Of a DNA stretch of 64,000 nt, positions 49,049 through 62,500 are shown piece after piece (the stretch's first letter is position 1; the number at the start of each line of letters is the position of its first letter). Under the pieces are notes generated by a model. That model was not told the DNA's origin. It saw only the letters and a program-made list of their open reading frames with translations, and searched no databases. The DNA is from Pseudomonas svalbardensis (GTDB lineage Bacteria; Pseudomonadota; Gammaproteobacteria; Pseudomonadales; Pseudomonadaceae): the NCBI RefSeq assembly GCF_030053115.1, contig NZ_CP125619.1:3979501-4043500 (forward strand). Direction: 5' to 3'. The translations under genes and the position numbers were made by a program.

Positions 49049-49380
49049 ACTCCCTGACGGTCGGCGCACGCGCCATCGAGTTGGACAAGGACGGTTTCCT
49101 GGTCGAACTGAGCGACTGGTCCACTGACGTGGCCAGCGCCCTGGCCGCCGCCGAAGACATCGAGTTGAGCCCCGAACACTGGGAAATCCTCGAACTGCTG
49201 CGCAGTTTCTACGCCGAATTCCAGTTGTCGCCGGCCACTCGTCCGCTGATCAAGTACACCGCGCTGAAGCTGGGCCCGGACAAGGGCAATAGCCTGCACC
49301 TGAACCGACTGTTCAAAGGCACCCCTGCCAAACTCGCCGCGAAACTGGCGGGCCTGCCCAAACCGACGAATTGCTTATGA
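49045..49380 (+). CDS. tusE: Sulfur relay protein TusE
   Basis: A 111-residue DsrC-family protein that accepts sulfur from TusD and gives it to MnmA. The catalytic Cys110 is the penultimate residue (PTNCL), as in known TusE. The start at ATG 49045 overlaps the tusB stop; an earlier in-frame TTG at 49039 is less likely. It overlaps ybiB by four bases. Confidence 0.92.
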   Translation: MNSLTVGARAIELDKDGFLVELSDWSTDVASALAAAEDIELSPEHWEILELLRSFYAEFQLSPATRPLIKYTALKLGPDKGNSLHLNRLFKGTPAKLAAKLAGLPKPTNCL

Positions 49381-50378
49381 CCGACTACCCAGCGCTGACC
49401 CTCGAAACACCCGCCGAACACCCGTTCGCCCAGTTCGTGCGCATTCTCGGCAAGGGCAAACGCGGCGCCCGCGACTTGACCCGCGAGGAAGCTCGCGAAG
49501 CCATGGGCATGGTGCTCGACCACAAGGTCGAGGACACCCAGCTCGGCGCGTTCCTGATGCTGTTGCGGCACAAGGAAGAAAGCGCCGAGGAGATGGCGGG
49601 TTTTACCGAAGCGTTGCGCGAACGTTTACAGGCACCCACGTTGAATGTGGATCTGGACTGGCCAACCTACGCCGGCAAGAAGCGTCATCTGCCGTGGTAT
49701 CTGCTGGCGGCCAAATGCCTGGCGCAAAATGGTCTGCGCATTTTCATGCATGGCGGCGGCGCGCACACGGCGGGTCGGCTCTATAGCGAACAATTGCTGG
49801 ATGAGTTGAAGATTCCGTTGTGCCGCGACTGGCAGCAGGTCGGCGACGCACTGGATAACGGCGGTCTGGCCTTCATGCCGCTGGTGGATTGGGCACCGCA
49901 GCTGCAACGAATGATCGACCTGCGCAATACGCTTGGCCTGCGCTCGCCGATCCATTCCCTGACGCGGATTCTCAATCCGTTGGGTGCTCGCTGTGGCCTG
50001 CAAAGCATTTTCCACCCCGGCTATCAGGCGGTGCATCGCGATGCCAGCGGTTTGATCGGTGATACCGCGATCGTGGTGAAAGGCGACGGCGGCGAAATCG
50101 AGATCAACCCGGACGCCGACAGTCACTTGTACGGCACCACTGGCGGCGAAAGCTGGGACGAGGAATGGCCGCAGTTGTCGGCACAACGCCACGTCAAACC
50201 GGCCACCCTCGATCCCGAGCATTTGAAAGCCGTGTGGTGTGGCGACGTGGTCGACAGCTACCCGCAAATGGCGCTGATCTCGACCATGGCCCTGGCCTTG
50301 CGCGGCCTCGGCCAAACCCGCGAACACGCCTTCGAAACCGCCCAGCAGTACTGGGATGCTCGGGACAGATCGATTTAA
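49377..50378 (+). CDS. ybiB: Glycosyl transferase/anthranilate phosphoribosyltransferase-like protein YbiB
   Basis: A 333-residue protein of the TrpD2/YbiB family, related to anthranilate phosphoribosyltransferase. YbiB proteins bind nucleic acid rather than acting as enzyme. The core MHGGGAHTAGRLYSEQLLDELKIPL is the remnant of the phosphoribosyl site; the helical N-domain opens with REEAREAMGMVLDHKVEDTQLGAFLMLLRHK. The ATG overlaps the tusE stop, so it is translated with the tus genes. Confidence 0.87.
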   Translation: MTDYPALTLETPAEHPFAQFVRILGKGKRGARDLTREEAREAMGMVLDHKVEDTQLGAFLMLLRHKEESAEEMAGFTEALRERLQAPTLNVDLDWPTYAGKKRHLPWYLLAAKCLAQNGLRIFMHGGGAHTAGRLYSEQLLDELKIPLCRDWQQVGDALDNGGLAFMPLVDWAPQLQRMIDLRNTLGLRSPIHSLTRILNPLGARCGLQSIFHPGYQAVHRDASGLIGDTAIVVKGDGGEIEINPDADSHLYGTTGGESWDEEWPQLSAQRHVKPATLDPEHLKAVWCGDVVDSYPQMALISTMALALRGLGQTREHAFETAQQYWDARDRSI

Positions 50379-50468
50379 CCGATCATAAGCGCCCACCCTT
50401 TGCGCTTTTTTATCGAACCTATGCGAATAGACTCCTCTCCAACGCTTATTGATTGAGGAGTCTTGAAC

Positions 50469-51470
50469 ATGGGATTGTTAGTTGAAGGTCGCTGGCATGA
50501 CCAGTGGTACGAAAGCGGCAAGGACGGCGCGTTCCAGCGTGAACAAGCGCAACGCCGTAACTGGCTGACCGCTGACGGCAAACCCGGCCCGACAGGTGTC
50601 GGTGGCTTTGCGGCCGAGGCCGGTCGTTATCACCTCTACGTGTCCCTCGCCTGTCCATGGGCGCATCGCACGCTGATCCTGCGCAAACTCAAAGGCCTCG
50701 AAAGCCTCATCGACGTCTCGGTGGTCAGTTGGTTGATGCTGGAAAACGGCTGGACCTTCGACCAGAACCTCGGATCGACCGGCGACAAGCTCGATCATTT
50801 CAATTTCATGCACCAGCGCTACACCGCCGATACCGCCGACTACACCGGCCGCGTCACGGTGCCGGTGCTCTGGGACAAACAGCAAAATCGCATCGTCAAC
50901 AATGAATCGGCGGAGATCATCCGCATGTTCAATGGCGCCTTTGATGATTTGACGGGTAATGACCTGGATTTCTACCCGGCGCCGCTGCGGGGCGAGATCG
51001 ATGCACTGAACGAACGGATTTATCCGGCGGTGAACAATGGCGTATATCGCGCAGGGTTTGCCACGTCGCAGCAGGCTTATGAAGAGGCGTTCGACGGGTT
51101 GTTCGAGGAGCTTGATCGGCTGGAACAGCTATTGGGCGCCAATCGTTACCTGACCGGCGAATACCTGACTGAAGCTGATATTCGGTTGTTCACAACGTTG
51201 ATTCGCTTTGATGCCGTGTATCACGGGCACTTCAAGTGCAACCTGCGTCGGATTGCCGATTACCCGAACCTGTCGAACTGGCTGCGGGAGATTTATCAGT
51301 GGCCGGGGATTGCCGAGACGGTGGATTTCGAGCACATCAAGAATCATTACTACGGCAGCCACAAGACCATCAATCCGACCGGGATCGTGCCTAAAGGGCC
51401 GGCGCAGGATTTCACGGCACCACATGATCGCGAGCGGTTGAGCGGGAAAGGGGTTTGGCGCAGAGCTTAA
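50469..51470 (+). CDS. yqjG: Glutathionyl-hydroquinone reductase (Xi-class GST, YqjG type)
   Basis: A 333-residue Xi-class glutathione transferase reducing glutathionyl-hydroquinones. The site is Cys62 in SLACPWAHRTLI. Domain order is thioredoxin-like then a helical domain with EYLTEADIRLFTTLIRFDAVYHGHFKCN, as in YqjG. The ATG at 50469 has GAGGAG eight bases ahead; the TTG at 50463 would add two residues and is unlikely. Confidence 0.9.
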   Translation: MGLLVEGRWHDQWYESGKDGAFQREQAQRRNWLTADGKPGPTGVGGFAAEAGRYHLYVSLACPWAHRTLILRKLKGLESLIDVSVVSWLMLENGWTFDQNLGSTGDKLDHFNFMHQRYTADTADYTGRVTVPVLWDKQQNRIVNNESAEIIRMFNGAFDDLTGNDLDFYPAPLRGEIDALNERIYPAVNNGVYRAGFATSQQAYEEAFDGLFEELDRLEQLLGANRYLTGEYLTEADIRLFTTLIRFDAVYHGHFKCNLRRIADYPNLSNWLREIYQWPGIAETVDFEHIKNHYYGSHKTINPTGIVPKGPAQDFTAPHDRERLSGKGVWRRA

Positions 51471-51492
51471 GATTTATTCAGGTCTCAAGGCC

Positions 51493-51571
51493 CCTTCGCG
51501 AGCAGGCTCGCTCCCACATTTGATTTGTGTCGTTCACAAATCCCCTGTGGGAGCGAGCCTGCTCGCGAAGG
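51493..51571. repeat. Inverted REP pair
   Basis: CCTTCGCGAGCAGGCTCGCT (from 51493) and its complement AGCGAGCCTGCTCGCGAAGG (ending 51571) form near-perfect 26-bp arms. This is the commonest REP type of fluorescent pseudomonads, between convergent genes. Confidence 0.87.
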
Positions 51572-51585
51572 AGGCGACTCGGTCT

Positions 51586-52980
51586 TCAGACCTGCGCCTG
51601 CGCGCCCTCGAACCACGCCAGTTTCTCGCGCAATTGCACCACTTCCCCAACGATCACCAGCGTCGGCGCATGCACTTCATGCTCCGCCACCAGCCGTGGA
51701 AGGTCCGCCAAGGTTCCGGTAAACACCCGCTGATTGACGGTGGTGCCCTGCTGGATCAACGCCGCCGGCGTATCCGCTGCGCGACCATGCTTGATCAATT
51801 GCTCGCAGATGATCGGCAAGCCCACCAACCCCATGTAAAACACCAGGGTTTGTGCCGGTGCAACCAGGTCGGCCCACGGCAAATCGGTGGAACCGTCCTT
51901 CAGGTGCCCGGTGACAAAACGCACCGACTGCGCGTAATCGCGGTGCGTCAGCGGAATCCCGGCATACGCCGCGCAACCGCTGGCCGCCGTGATACCCGGC
52001 ACCACCTGAAACGGGATGCCATGGGCCGCCAGTTCTTCGATCTCTTCACCGCCACGACCGAAGATGAACGGATCACCGCCCTTCAACCGCACGACCCGCT
52101 TGCCTTGCTTGGCCAAATCCACCAATAGCTGGTTGATCTGATCCTGGGGCACGGCGTGATCGGCGCGACGCTTGCCGACGTAAACCCGTTCGGCATCGCG
52201 ACGGCACAAATCCAGAATCGCGGGCGCCACCAAGCGGTCATACAGCACCACATCAGCTTGCTGCATCAAACGCAACGCGCGGAAGGTCAGCAAGTCCGGA
52301 TCACCCGGCCCTGCGCCCACCAGATAAACTTCGCCGGTGGCTACAGGTGCTTCACCATTGATCTTCGCCAGCATCAAGCGCTCGGCTTCGGCGCCCTGCC
52401 CGGCCAGTTGTCGATCGGCAATCGGGCCCTGGAACACGTCTTCCCAGAACGCCCGACGCTGCTGCACATCCGGGAACAGGCGTTTGACCTGGCTGCGGAA
52501 ACGCGCCGCCAGACCGGCCAATTGACCGTAGGTGGAAGGAATCCAGGTCTCCAGTTTGGCGCGGATCAACCGCGCCAGCACCGGCGCGTCGCCGCCACTC
52601 GATACCGCAATGATCAAAGGGGAACGGTCGACGATCGCCGGGAAGATCACGCTGCACAAGGCCGGCGCATCCACCACGTTGACCGGCACGCAACGCCGAT
52701 GGGCATCGGCGGAGACTTGCGCGTTCAGCGGTTCGTCGTCGGTGGCGGCAATGATCAGCCCGCAACCGTCCAGGTCCGCTTCGACATAGCCACGCACCAG
52801 ACATTCGCCACCGCTGCCGGCAACCAGCTCACGCAGTTGCGGCTCGATTTCAGGTGCGACCACCCGCAGCAGCGCACCGGCTTCGGCCAGCAGGCGGGAT
52901 TTGCGCAAGGCAATCTCCCCTCCGCCGACGACCAAGACACGACTGCCGCGAAGGTTATGGAACAGCGGCAGATAGTCCAT
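51586..52980 (-). CDS. cysG: Siroheme synthase CysG
   Basis: A 464-residue trifunctional enzyme making siroheme from uroporphyrinogen III, for sulphite and nitrite reductases. Residues 1-215 are the precorrin-2 dehydrogenase/ferrochelatase part with the NAD loop [15 protein letters not shown]; the C-terminal SUMT methylase starts at [31 protein letters not shown], with [20 protein letters not shown]. It lies one base from the end of serS, so the two are probably co-transcribed. Confidence 0.96.
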   Translation of the reverse strand: MDYLPLFHNLRGSRVLVVGGGEIALRKSRLLAEAGALLRVVAPEIEPQLRELVAGSGGECLVRGYVEADLDGCGLIIAATDDEPLNAQVSADAHRRCVPVNVVDAPALCSVIFPAIVDRSPLIIAVSSGGDAPVLARLIRAKLETWIPSTYGQLAGLAARFRSQVKRLFPDVQQRRAFWEDVFQGPIADRQLAGQGAEAERLMLAKINGEAPVATGEVYLVGAGPGDPDLLTFRALRLMQQADVVLYDRLVAPAILDLCRRDAERVYVGKRRADHAVPQDQINQLLVDLAKQGKRVVRLKGGDPFIFGRGGEEIEELAAHGIPFQVVPGITAASGCAAYAGIPLTHRDYAQSVRFVTGHLKDGSTDLPWADLVAPAQTLVFYMGLVGLPIICEQLIKHGRAADTPAALIQQGTTVNQRVFTGTLADLPRLVAEHEVHAPTLVIVGEVVQLREKLAWFEGAQAQV

Positions 52981-54273
<1,293 letters not shown>

Positions 54274-54276
54274 TTA

Positions 54277-54651
54277 TCAAAGTTTGGTCAAGGACAGGCC
54301 AGCCCAGGTAGCGAGCAGCCCGCCGAATACGCTGATGGCAGCATAGACAAAAGCCAGCGGTATTTGCCCGGTTTCCAGCAGACGCACCGTATCCAGTGAA
54401 AAAGATGAAAAAGTCGTCAGCCCCCCGAGGAAGCCGACCATCAACCCGGCGCGCACCTCAATCGGCACCTCCGGGCGTACTAAAAACAGACCGTATAGAA
54501 CGCCGATCAGCAAACAGCCGACGATATTAACGGCCAGCGTCGCGGTATAGAAGTGCCGCGGCCAATTAGCGTTGATCCAGTTACCGGTGGCAAAGCGTAA
54601 AAGCGTTCCGGCGATACCGCCCACAGAAACGGCAACGATCAAAGGGATCAC
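54277..54651 (-). CDS. crcB: Fluoride ion channel CrcB (Fluc)
   Basis: A 124-residue membrane protein with four segments, a dimeric channel exporting fluoride. The signature [20 protein letters not shown] includes the Phe-box and the sodium-binding region. It overlaps rarA by one base. I saw no fluoride riboswitch, as expected from its place inside an operon. Confidence 0.93.
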   Translation of the reverse strand: MIPLIVAVSVGGIAGTLLRFATGNWINANWPRHFYTATLAVNIVGCLLIGVLYGLFLVRPEVPIEVRAGLMVGFLGGLTTFSSFSLDTVRLLETGQIPLAFVYAAISVFGGLLATWAGLSLTKL

Positions 54652-55976
54652 TATTTTCTCCGCTGCCGGGGGCTGAGACGGTCAAGTTGCGCGAGGTGAT
54701 TGAGCTTCTCGCCGATCTTCAGCTCCAGGCCACGCGGCACCGGCTGATAGAACGGTTGTGGCTCGAGTTCTTCCGGGAAGTAGTCTTCGCCAGCGGCGTA
54801 AGCGTCCGGTTCATCGTGCGCGTAACGGTATTCGTCTCCATAACCCAGTTGCTTCATCAATTTGGTCGGCGCGTTGCGCAGGTGCAGCGGCACTTCCAGC
54901 GAACCGTGTTCGGTGGCGCTGCGCATCGCGGCTTTGAAACCCATGTACACCGCGTTGCTTTTCGGCGCGCAAGCCAGATAGGTAATGGCCTGGGCCACTG
55001 CCAACTCGCCTTCGGGGCTGCCGAGGCGTTCCTGCACTTCCCACGCCGCCAGGCACAGGCTCAAGGCGCGCGGGTCGGCGTTGCCAATGTCTTCGCTGGC
55101 CATGCGCACCACGCGCCGGGCCAGGTACAGCGGATCGCAACCGCCGTCGATCATCCGCGCAAACCAGTACAGCGCGCCGTCGGGATTAGAGCCGCGCACC
55201 GACTTATGCAGCGCAGAGATCTGGTCGTAGAACGCTTCGCCGCCCTTGTCGAAACGCCGACGGGTATCACCGAGCAGACTTTGCAGCAGGTCGACGCCGA
55301 TCTCGCTGTTGTCTTCAGCCAGGTCCGAGGCGTTTTCCAGCAAGTTCAGCAGACGCCGGCCATCGCCATCGGCAGCCGACAGCAGCATCTGGAAGCCTTC
55401 ATCGCTGAGGGTCAGTTGCCGCGCTCCCAAACCACGCTCTTCGGTGAGGGCTCGATGCACCAGCTTACGCAGGGCCGCTTCGTCGAGGCTTTTGAGCACG
55501 TAGACGCGGGCCCGTGAGAGCAACGCGTTGTTGAGTTCAAACGAGGGGTTTTCAGTGGTCGCGCCGATGAAAATCAGCGTGCCGTCTTCAACGTACGGCA
55601 GGAACGCATCCTGCTGGGACTTGTTGAAACGGTGCACTTCATCGACAAACAGGATGGTCCGCTTGCCGTACTGCCCGGCCTGCTGCTTGGCGATTTCCAC
55701 CGCCTGGCGGATTTCCTTCACGCCGGCCAGTACCGCAGAGACCGTTTCGAAGTGCGCGTCCGAGACTTCCGCCAGCAGCCGCGCCAGGGTGGTTTTTCCC
55801 ACGCCCGGCGGCCCCCAGAAGATCATCGAGTGCAGGGCACCCTGCTCCAGGGCTTCGCGCAAAGGCTTGCCGCGAGCGAGCAGGTGTTCCTGACCGACAT
55901 ACTCGTCCAGATTGGCTGCCCGCAAACGGGCGGCCAAGGGCTGAGCAATCGGGGCACTGCGAAACAGGTCCATCAC
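54651..55976 (-). CDS. rarA: Replication-associated recombination protein RarA (MgsA)
   Basis: A 441-residue AAA+ ATPase at stalled replication forks. The Walker A motif is GPPGVGKT (55-62) and Walker B is [10 protein letters not shown] (near 107-116), with the N-terminal [22 protein letters not shown] typical of MgsA and clamp-loader relatives. It heads the rarA-crcB-serS-cysG run on the minus strand. Confidence 0.96.
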   Translation of the reverse strand: MMDLFRSAPIAQPLAARLRAANLDEYVGQEHLLARGKPLREALEQGALHSMIFWGPPGVGKTTLARLLAEVSDAHFETVSAVLAGVKEIRQAVEIAKQQAGQYGKRTILFVDEVHRFNKSQQDAFLPYVEDGTLIFIGATTENPSFELNNALLSRARVYVLKSLDEAALRKLVHRALTEERGLGARQLTLSDEGFQMLLSAADGDGRRLLNLLENASDLAEDNSEIGVDLLQSLLGDTRRRFDKGGEAFYDQISALHKSVRGSNPDGALYWFARMIDGGCDPLYLARRVVRMASEDIGNADPRALSLCLAAWEVQERLGSPEGELAVAQAITYLACAPKSNAVYMGFKAAMRSATEHGSLEVPLHLRNAPTKLMKQLGYGDEYRYAHDEPDAYAAGEDYFPEELEPQPFYQPVPRGLELKIGEKLNHLAQLDRLSPRQRRK

Positions 55977-56035
55977 TACTTATGAAACCTCACTGGGTCC
56001 TGATGCCGATCAGTCAAGGATTGAACAGCGCGGCT

Positions 56036-56144
56036 CCTGCGGGAGCGGGCTTGCTCCGGGCGGCGTTCCGACGAATGCGGTGTGTCCGACAACATTGATG
56101 GCGACTGACACGCCCTCATTCGCGAGCAAGCCCGCTCCCACAGG
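56036..56144. repeat. Inverted REP pair
   Basis: CCTGCGGGAGCGGGCTTGCTC (56036-56056) and GAGCAAGCCCGCTCCCACAGG (56124-56144) form inverted arms with one mismatch, about 70 bases apart. It lies between rarA and lolA. Confidence 0.8.
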
Positions 56145-56153
56145 TACGGCGTT

Positions 56154-56777
56154 TTATTCCTGGATCACATCGGCACCCTTGGGGATGTCGAACTTGAACC
56201 TGGACGCCGGGATCGGTTCGTTGGCTTTCACGCCGGTGAACAGGATGTTGGTGCGCTGACCGACGCTGTCGATCATCTGCATGTCATTGACCAGGCCGTT
56301 ACGGAACGACAGGCGCAGGCTGTCGAACAGGGTGTCCTTGGTTTTCGGCTTCAAGGTGAAGTCGATCACGCCACCGGCTTCCTTGGCGCTGATGTCGAAG
56401 CTCTGGCTGATCTTGGACACGTCACCGGACAGCAGCAACGCCGGGGTCTGGGTCAGGCGCTGATCGAGGTTCTTGATGGTGGCCTGCTCCAGGTCCGGAT
56501 CCCACAACGTCACCTTCTTGCCGTCGGAGACCATCGTTTGTTCGGCCGGCGCGTTGGTGTGCCAGTAAAACAAGCCAGGACGCTGCAAGGACATTTCCCC
56601 CGCTGTTTCCTGCAATTGGGTGCCGCTGCCGTCGAGGGTCAGCTGGGAGAAACGCGCGGTCAGGGTCTGGGATTTTTCCAGCAATTGGGTCAGACGCGCC
56701 ACGTCCTTGTCATCGGCGTGGGCCGAGAGTGTGGTCAAAGCCAAAACAGGCAGCAACAGCATGCGGATAAGACGCAT
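56154..56777 (-). CDS. lolA: Outer-membrane lipoprotein carrier LolA
   Basis: A 207-residue periplasmic chaperone carrying lipoproteins from LolCDE to LolB. The signal peptide [21 protein letters not shown] is followed by the mature domain with [20 protein letters not shown] and [10 protein letters not shown]. The ATG at 56777 was chosen because GAGGA lies six bases ahead and the signal peptide starts there. It lies 64 bases after ftsK. Confidence 0.95.
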   Translation of the reverse strand: MRLIRMLLLPVLALTTLSAHADDKDVARLTQLLEKSQTLTARFSQLTLDGSGTQLQETAGEMSLQRPGLFYWHTNAPAEQTMVSDGKKVTLWDPDLEQATIKNLDQRLTQTPALLLSGDVSKISQSFDISAKEAGGVIDFTLKPKTKDTLFDSLRLSFRNGLVNDMQMIDSVGQRTNILFTGVKANEPIPASRFKFDIPKGADVIQE

Positions 56778-56841
56778 GGGAGTCCTCATAACATTCGTGG
56801 GGTGCGATGGCGCGTCATTACGCCACCGCGTTTCAATCAAT

Positions 56842-59244
56842 TCAGTCGCGTACCGGGCCCGGAGCCAGGACTTCACGCGAACCGTTGGTGTTCATGGACG
56901 TCACGACCCCGGCCATTTCCATGGCTTCGATCATGCGTGCGGCGCGGTTGTAGCCGATTTTCAGCTTGCGCTGAACCGCAGAGATGGACGCTCGACGGCT
57001 TTCCAGTACGAACTGCACCGCTTCGTCGTAGAGCGCGTCGGATTCACTGTCTTCGTCGCCACCACTGCCGCCTTCAAAGCCACTACCCGGCTCTTCGACA
57101 CCGGCGAGAATCTCGTCGTTGTATTCCGGTGCGCCGCGCAGTTTCCAGGCTTCGACCACCCGGTGAACTTCGTCATCGGACACAAAGGCACCGTGGACAC
57201 GAATCGGCAGACTGGTGCCCGGCGGCATGTAAAGCATGTCACCGTGGCCCAGCAGTTGTTCGGCACCGCCCTGATCGATGATGGTTCGCGAGTCGATCTT
57301 GCTCGACACCTGGAACGCCATACGGGTCGGAATGTTGGCCTTGATCAGACCGGTGATCACATCAACCGACGGCCGCTGCGTCGCAAGGATCAAGTGGATA
57401 CCGGCAGCACGCGCCTTCTGGGCGATACGGGCGATCAGTTCTTCCACCTTCTTGCCGACGATCATCATCATGTCGGCAAATTCGTCCACCACCACGACAA
57501 TCGTCGGCAGCTTGGTCAGCAGCGGCGCTTCGTCGTGAATGCTTTCGCGCTTGTACAACGGGTCGGTCAGCGGCGTACCGGCGTCCTGGGCTTCCTTGAC
57601 CTTGGCATTGAAGCCCGACAGGTTACGCACGCCCATTTTCGCCATCAGTTTGTAGCGACGCTCCATCTCCGCCACGCTCCAGCGCAGGGCGTTGGCGGCA
57701 TCCTTCATGTCGGTCACGACCGGGCACAACAGGTGCGGAATGCCTTCGTAGATCGACAGCTCAAGCATTTTCGGGTCGATCATGATCAGCTTGGCGTCTT
57801 CCGGGCCGGACTTGAACAGGATCGACAGGATCATCGCGTTCACGCCCACCGATTTACCGGAACCGGTCGTACCGGCTACCAGCAAGTGAGGCATTTTCGC
57901 CAGGTCGGTGATGACCGGCTTGCCACCAATGTCGTGACCCAGGGCCAAAGTAACCGGCGACTTGAAGTTGTCGTACTCAGGGGTCGACAGCACTTCGGAG
58001 AAACGCACGATCTGCCGGTCTTCGTTAGGAATCTCGATACCGACGGTGGTCTTGCCCGGAATCACTTCCACCACACGCACGCTGGTCACGGCCAGGGAAC
58101 GTGCCAGGTCTTTCGCCAGATTGGAGATGCGGCTGACCTTGACGCCGGCCGCCGGCTGGATTTCGTAACGGGTAATCACCGGGCCCGGGTGAATCGAATC
58201 CACCGAGACTTCGACGCCGAATTCCTTGAGCTTGATTTCCAGCAAGTGGCCGACGGCTGCCAGCGACTCTGGGGAATAATTGAGTTGTTTCTTCTCTGCC
58301 GGGTCGAGAATCGAGATCGGCGGCAAGGTGCCTTCGACGGCGCTGTCGACGAACAACGGCGCCTGTTTCTCTTTTTCCACGCGCTTGCTGGGCGCCGATG
58401 GTTTGGGCGGCGCTGGGGCAATCACCGGTGGCACCTGCTTCTCGCGGTCCGACATGTGTTTGCTCAGGGCCTGCTCACGTTCGATCAGACGCTCCTTGAC
58501 CTTGGCCTGCTCGCGTTTGTCGGTGACGGTCGGCGCCACCACGTCATGGACGCGGTCGTCGACTTCACGCAATTGGGCGACCAGTTGTTTGCGTTCGGTA
58601 CGGGCGGCCCACCAGCGGTTGGCCGCGCCCTGGAACAATTCGAACAGGTCGAGGGTGATCTTGCCGGTGAGGTCCATCACTTTGAACCACGACAGGTCGG
58701 TGAACACCGTCAGGCCGAACAGGAACAATGCAATGAACAACAGCGTACTGCCCTGGATATTCAGGGCGTTCCTGGCCAGATCACCGAGGCTTTCGCCCAA
58801 AGCGCCGCCAGCGCCGGCCGGCAGACCGGTCGCGGCGTGGAAGTGAATATGGGCCAGGGCCGCGCCCGACAGCACCAGAAACACCAGGCCGATCAGGCGC
58901 CAGGAGAACAGCCAGCCACTCCACTCCCACTGCTCGTGGCGTTGACGGAAGATTTGAAAAGCCTTGATCGCCAGCAACAGCGGGAAGATGTAGGCGAAGT
59001 AACCCAGCACCATGAACAGGATATCGGCGCTGTAGGAGCCGACCGGTCCGCCGAAGTTCTGCACATCGTCGATCTTGCTGTTATGGCTCCAGCCCGGATC
59101 GTCCTTGCCGTAGGTCAACAAGGCCATCATCAGGAACAGGCACAAGCCGCCGATGGCGATCAATGCACCTTCCTTGAGTCGGTAGTGCAATTGCTGGCGC
59201 CAGAGCGGAACGACTGTTTTTGGTGCTGCGGTGGATTTCTTCAA
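56842..59244 (-). CDS. ftsK: DNA translocase FtsK
   Basis: An 800-residue cell-division DNA pump. Four to five N-terminal membrane segments (about 24-200) anchor it at the septum, a linker with Pro/Lys/Glu-rich repeats follows, and the C-terminal motor has Walker [11 protein letters not shown] and Walker [14 protein letters not shown]. The winged-helix gamma domain ([47 protein letters not shown]) reads KOPS. It is clearly complete. Confidence 0.97.
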   Translation of the reverse strand: MKKSTAAPKTVVPLWRQQLHYRLKEGALIAIGGLCLFLMMALLTYGKDDPGWSHNSKIDDVQNFGGPVGSYSADILFMVLGYFAYIFPLLLAIKAFQIFRQRHEQWEWSGWLFSWRLIGLVFLVLSGAALAHIHFHAATGLPAGAGGALGESLGDLARNALNIQGSTLLFIALFLFGLTVFTDLSWFKVMDLTGKITLDLFELFQGAANRWWAARTERKQLVAQLREVDDRVHDVVAPTVTDKREQAKVKERLIEREQALSKHMSDREKQVPPVIAPAPPKPSAPSKRVEKEKQAPLFVDSAVEGTLPPISILDPAEKKQLNYSPESLAAVGHLLEIKLKEFGVEVSVDSIHPGPVITRYEIQPAAGVKVSRISNLAKDLARSLAVTSVRVVEVIPGKTTVGIEIPNEDRQIVRFSEVLSTPEYDNFKSPVTLALGHDIGGKPVITDLAKMPHLLVAGTTGSGKSVGVNAMILSILFKSGPEDAKLIMIDPKMLELSIYEGIPHLLCPVVTDMKDAANALRWSVAEMERRYKLMAKMGVRNLSGFNAKVKEAQDAGTPLTDPLYKRESIHDEAPLLTKLPTIVVVVDEFADMMMIVGKKVEELIARIAQKARAAGIHLILATQRPSVDVITGLIKANIPTRMAFQVSSKIDSRTIIDQGGAEQLLGHGDMLYMPPGTSLPIRVHGAFVSDDEVHRVVEAWKLRGAPEYNDEILAGVEEPGSGFEGGSGGDEDSESDALYDEAVQFVLESRRASISAVQRKLKIGYNRAARMIEAMEMAGVVTSMNTNGSREVLAPGPVRD

Positions 59245-60510
<1,266 letters not shown>

Positions 60511-60574
60511 CGGCACACTTTACGGCGGGCCCATCAGCCCGCCACTGCCCTCCCCTTCTGCAAGCCCGGATGCC

Positions 60575-61255
60575 ATGCTGACTTGGTTACAACGCAATAC
60601 CCTGACCTTCCCGCCCCTGGAAAAAGCCATGCGCGATCCCAACGGGCTGTTGGCCGCGGGCGGGGATCTGTCCGCCGATCGTCTGATTCAGGCCTATCGC
60701 CACGGCTGTTTTCCGTGGTTCTCGGAAGGCCAGCCGATTCTCTGGTGGTCGCCGGATCCGCGCACCGTACTGTTTCCCGACGAACTGCATGTCTCGCGCA
60801 GCCTGAACAAACTGCTGCGCCAGCAACGCTATCAAGTGACCTTTGATCAGGATTTTGCCGCGGTCATCCGCGCTTGCGCCGCGCCTCGGGATTACGCCGA
60901 CGGCACCTGGATCACAGAAGCCATGCAGAACGCCTACCTCGAGCTGCACAGGCGTGGCTACGCGCATTCGGTGGAAGTCTGGGACCAGGGCGAATTGGTC
61001 GGCGGGCTCTATGGCCTGGCAATGGGGCAGCTGTTTTTCGGCGAATCCATGTTCAGCCGCGCCGACAACGCCTCGAAATATGGCTTTGCCGCACTGGTCC
61101 GACATCTGAAAGACTCAGGCTTTGTGCTGATCGACTGCCAGATGCCTACCGATCATCTGCACAGCCTCGGCGCCCGAGCGATTCCACGCAGCGAGTTTGC
61201 CGACTACCTTGCGCAGCATCTGGATCAACCCAGCCGTGCAACCTGGGTTTGCTGA
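60575..61255 (+). CDS. aat: Leucyl/phenylalanyl-tRNA--protein transferase
   Basis: A 226-residue enzyme that adds Leu or Phe to proteins with N-terminal Arg or Lys, marking them for ClpAP. The typical segments are [64 protein letters not shown] and [20 protein letters not shown]. It stands before bpt, a second N-degron enzyme, and near clpA, so the pathway is clustered. Confidence 0.95.
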   Translation: MLTWLQRNTLTFPPLEKAMRDPNGLLAAGGDLSADRLIQAYRHGCFPWFSEGQPILWWSPDPRTVLFPDELHVSRSLNKLLRQQRYQVTFDQDFAAVIRACAAPRDYADGTWITEAMQNAYLELHRRGYAHSVEVWDQGELVGGLYGLAMGQLFFGESMFSRADNASKYGFAALVRHLKDSGFVLIDCQMPTDHLHSLGARAIPRSEFADYLAQHLDQPSRATWVC

Positions 61256-61311
61256 GCGACTTTTGCGCGCGTGGCTTACACTTAATTCAAAAGCTATCCC
61301 GAGGGTTGATC

Positions 61312-62019
61312 ATGACCGAGTTGGCGCGCTTGAAGTTCTATGCCACTCAGCCCCACTCTTGCAGTTATCTGCCCGAGGAACAGGCCACAACCCTGTTTCT
61401 CGACCCTAGTCAGCCCATGGATGTGCATGTCTACGCAGACCTGTCTGAAATGGGTTTCCGTCGCAGCGGCGATCATCTTTACCGGCCCCATTGCCAGAAT
61501 TGCAACGCGTGCGTGCCGGCGCGCATCCCGGTGCCGCAATTTTCGCCCAACCGCCAGCAGAAACGCATCTTCAAGCGCAATGCCGACTTGCAGATACGTC
61601 CCGCCAGGCCAGGGTTCAGCGAAGAGTATTTCGACCTTTATCAGCGCTATATCGAACAGCGTCACGCCGATGGCGATATGTACCCGCCGAGTCGCGATCA
61701 GTTTGCGACGTTCCTGGTACGTGACTTGCCGTTTTCCCGGTTCTACGAATTTCGCCTCGAAGGACGATTGGTGGCAGTGGCCGTCACCGACTTACTGCCG
61801 AACGGTCTGTCGGCGGTTTATACCTTCTACGAGCCCGCTGAAGAACGCCGCAGCCTGGGGCGCTATGCGATTCTCTGGCAAATCACCGAGGCTCAGCGTC
61901 TGGGGCTGGAAGCCGTCTATCTGGGCTATTGGATCAAAAACTGCAAAAAGATGAGCTACAAGACTCAATATCGCCCTATCGAACTGCTGATTAATCAGCG
62001 CTGGGTCATCCTGAACTAA
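61312..62019 (+). CDS. bpt: Aspartate/glutamate leucyltransferase (arginyltransferase family) Bpt
   Basis: A 235-residue enzyme that adds Leu to proteins with N-terminal Asp or Glu. The motifs [18 protein letters not shown] and [24 protein letters not shown] are typical of the ATE/Bpt family. The ATG at 61312 has GAGGG ahead; the long upstream frame to 60874 overlaps aat and is not real. With aat and ClpA it forms the bacterial N-degron system. Confidence 0.94.
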   Translation: MTELARLKFYATQPHSCSYLPEEQATTLFLDPSQPMDVHVYADLSEMGFRRSGDHLYRPHCQNCNACVPARIPVPQFSPNRQQKRIFKRNADLQIRPARPGFSEEYFDLYQRYIEQRHADGDMYPPSRDQFATFLVRDLPFSRFYEFRLEGRLVAVAVTDLLPNGLSAVYTFYEPAEERRSLGRYAILWQITEAQRLGLEAVYLGYWIKNCKKMSYKTQYRPIELLINQRWVILN

Positions 62020-62130
62020 AGCAAGCCGTAAACCCCTTGGCTTAAACCCCATTTTTCGGGCACAATGCACGCCGCTTTTGCCTGGCGCAGTTGCACCGGG
62101 CCATTCATTGGACACCGAGGGCTTTACTGC

Positions 62131-62349
62131 ATGTCGAAAGAAGACAGCTTCGAAATGGAAGGCACTGTCGTCGACACCCTGCCCAACACCATGTTTCGTG
62201 TGGAGTTGGAAAATGGGCACGTCGTAACCGCGCATATCTCCGGCAAGATGCGCAAGAACTACATTCGTATTCTTACCGGCGACAAAGTGCGCGTCGAGCT
62301 GACGCCCTATGACTTGAGCAAAGGGCGCATCACTTACCGCGCTCGCTAA
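62131..62349 (+). CDS. infA: Translation initiation factor IF-1
   Basis: A 72-residue OB-fold protein binding the ribosome A site. The sequence [19 protein letters not shown] is typical, ending GRITYRAR. The ATG at 62131 was used, and it is followed closely by a terminator at 62364-62391. Short and highly conserved. Confidence 0.97.
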
Positions 62350-62363
62350 TCAAGTCAATACAA

Positions 62364-62391
62364 AACGCCCGGTTTATGCCGGGCGTTTTTG
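62364..62391 (+). terminator. Rho-independent terminator after infA
   Basis: Stem AACGCCCGG and CCGGGCGTT with loop TTTATG, then a T run (GTTTTTG). It lies about 15 bases after the infA stop. Confidence 0.9.
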
Positions 62392-62457
62392 TGTGTCCGG
62401 GGTTTAACAGCTGCCGTCGGAAACCCACAGGGGATCGGTGTAGATCCGGTGGACAGC

Positions 62458-62481
62458 AAAAAGGCGCCTTTCGGCGCCTTT
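62458..62481 (-). terminator. Rho-independent terminator after clpA
   Basis: AAAAGGCGCC and GGCGCCTTTT with loop TTTC. On the minus strand it ends in CCTTTTTGCT, 20 bases beyond the clpA stop at 62501. Confidence 0.85.
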
Positions 62482-62500
62482 TGCTTTCTTGCGATAACTG

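Noticed and set aside
54277..54700. Fluoride riboswitch for crcB
   Set aside because: The gene overlaps rarA; there is no untranslated leader to hold it.
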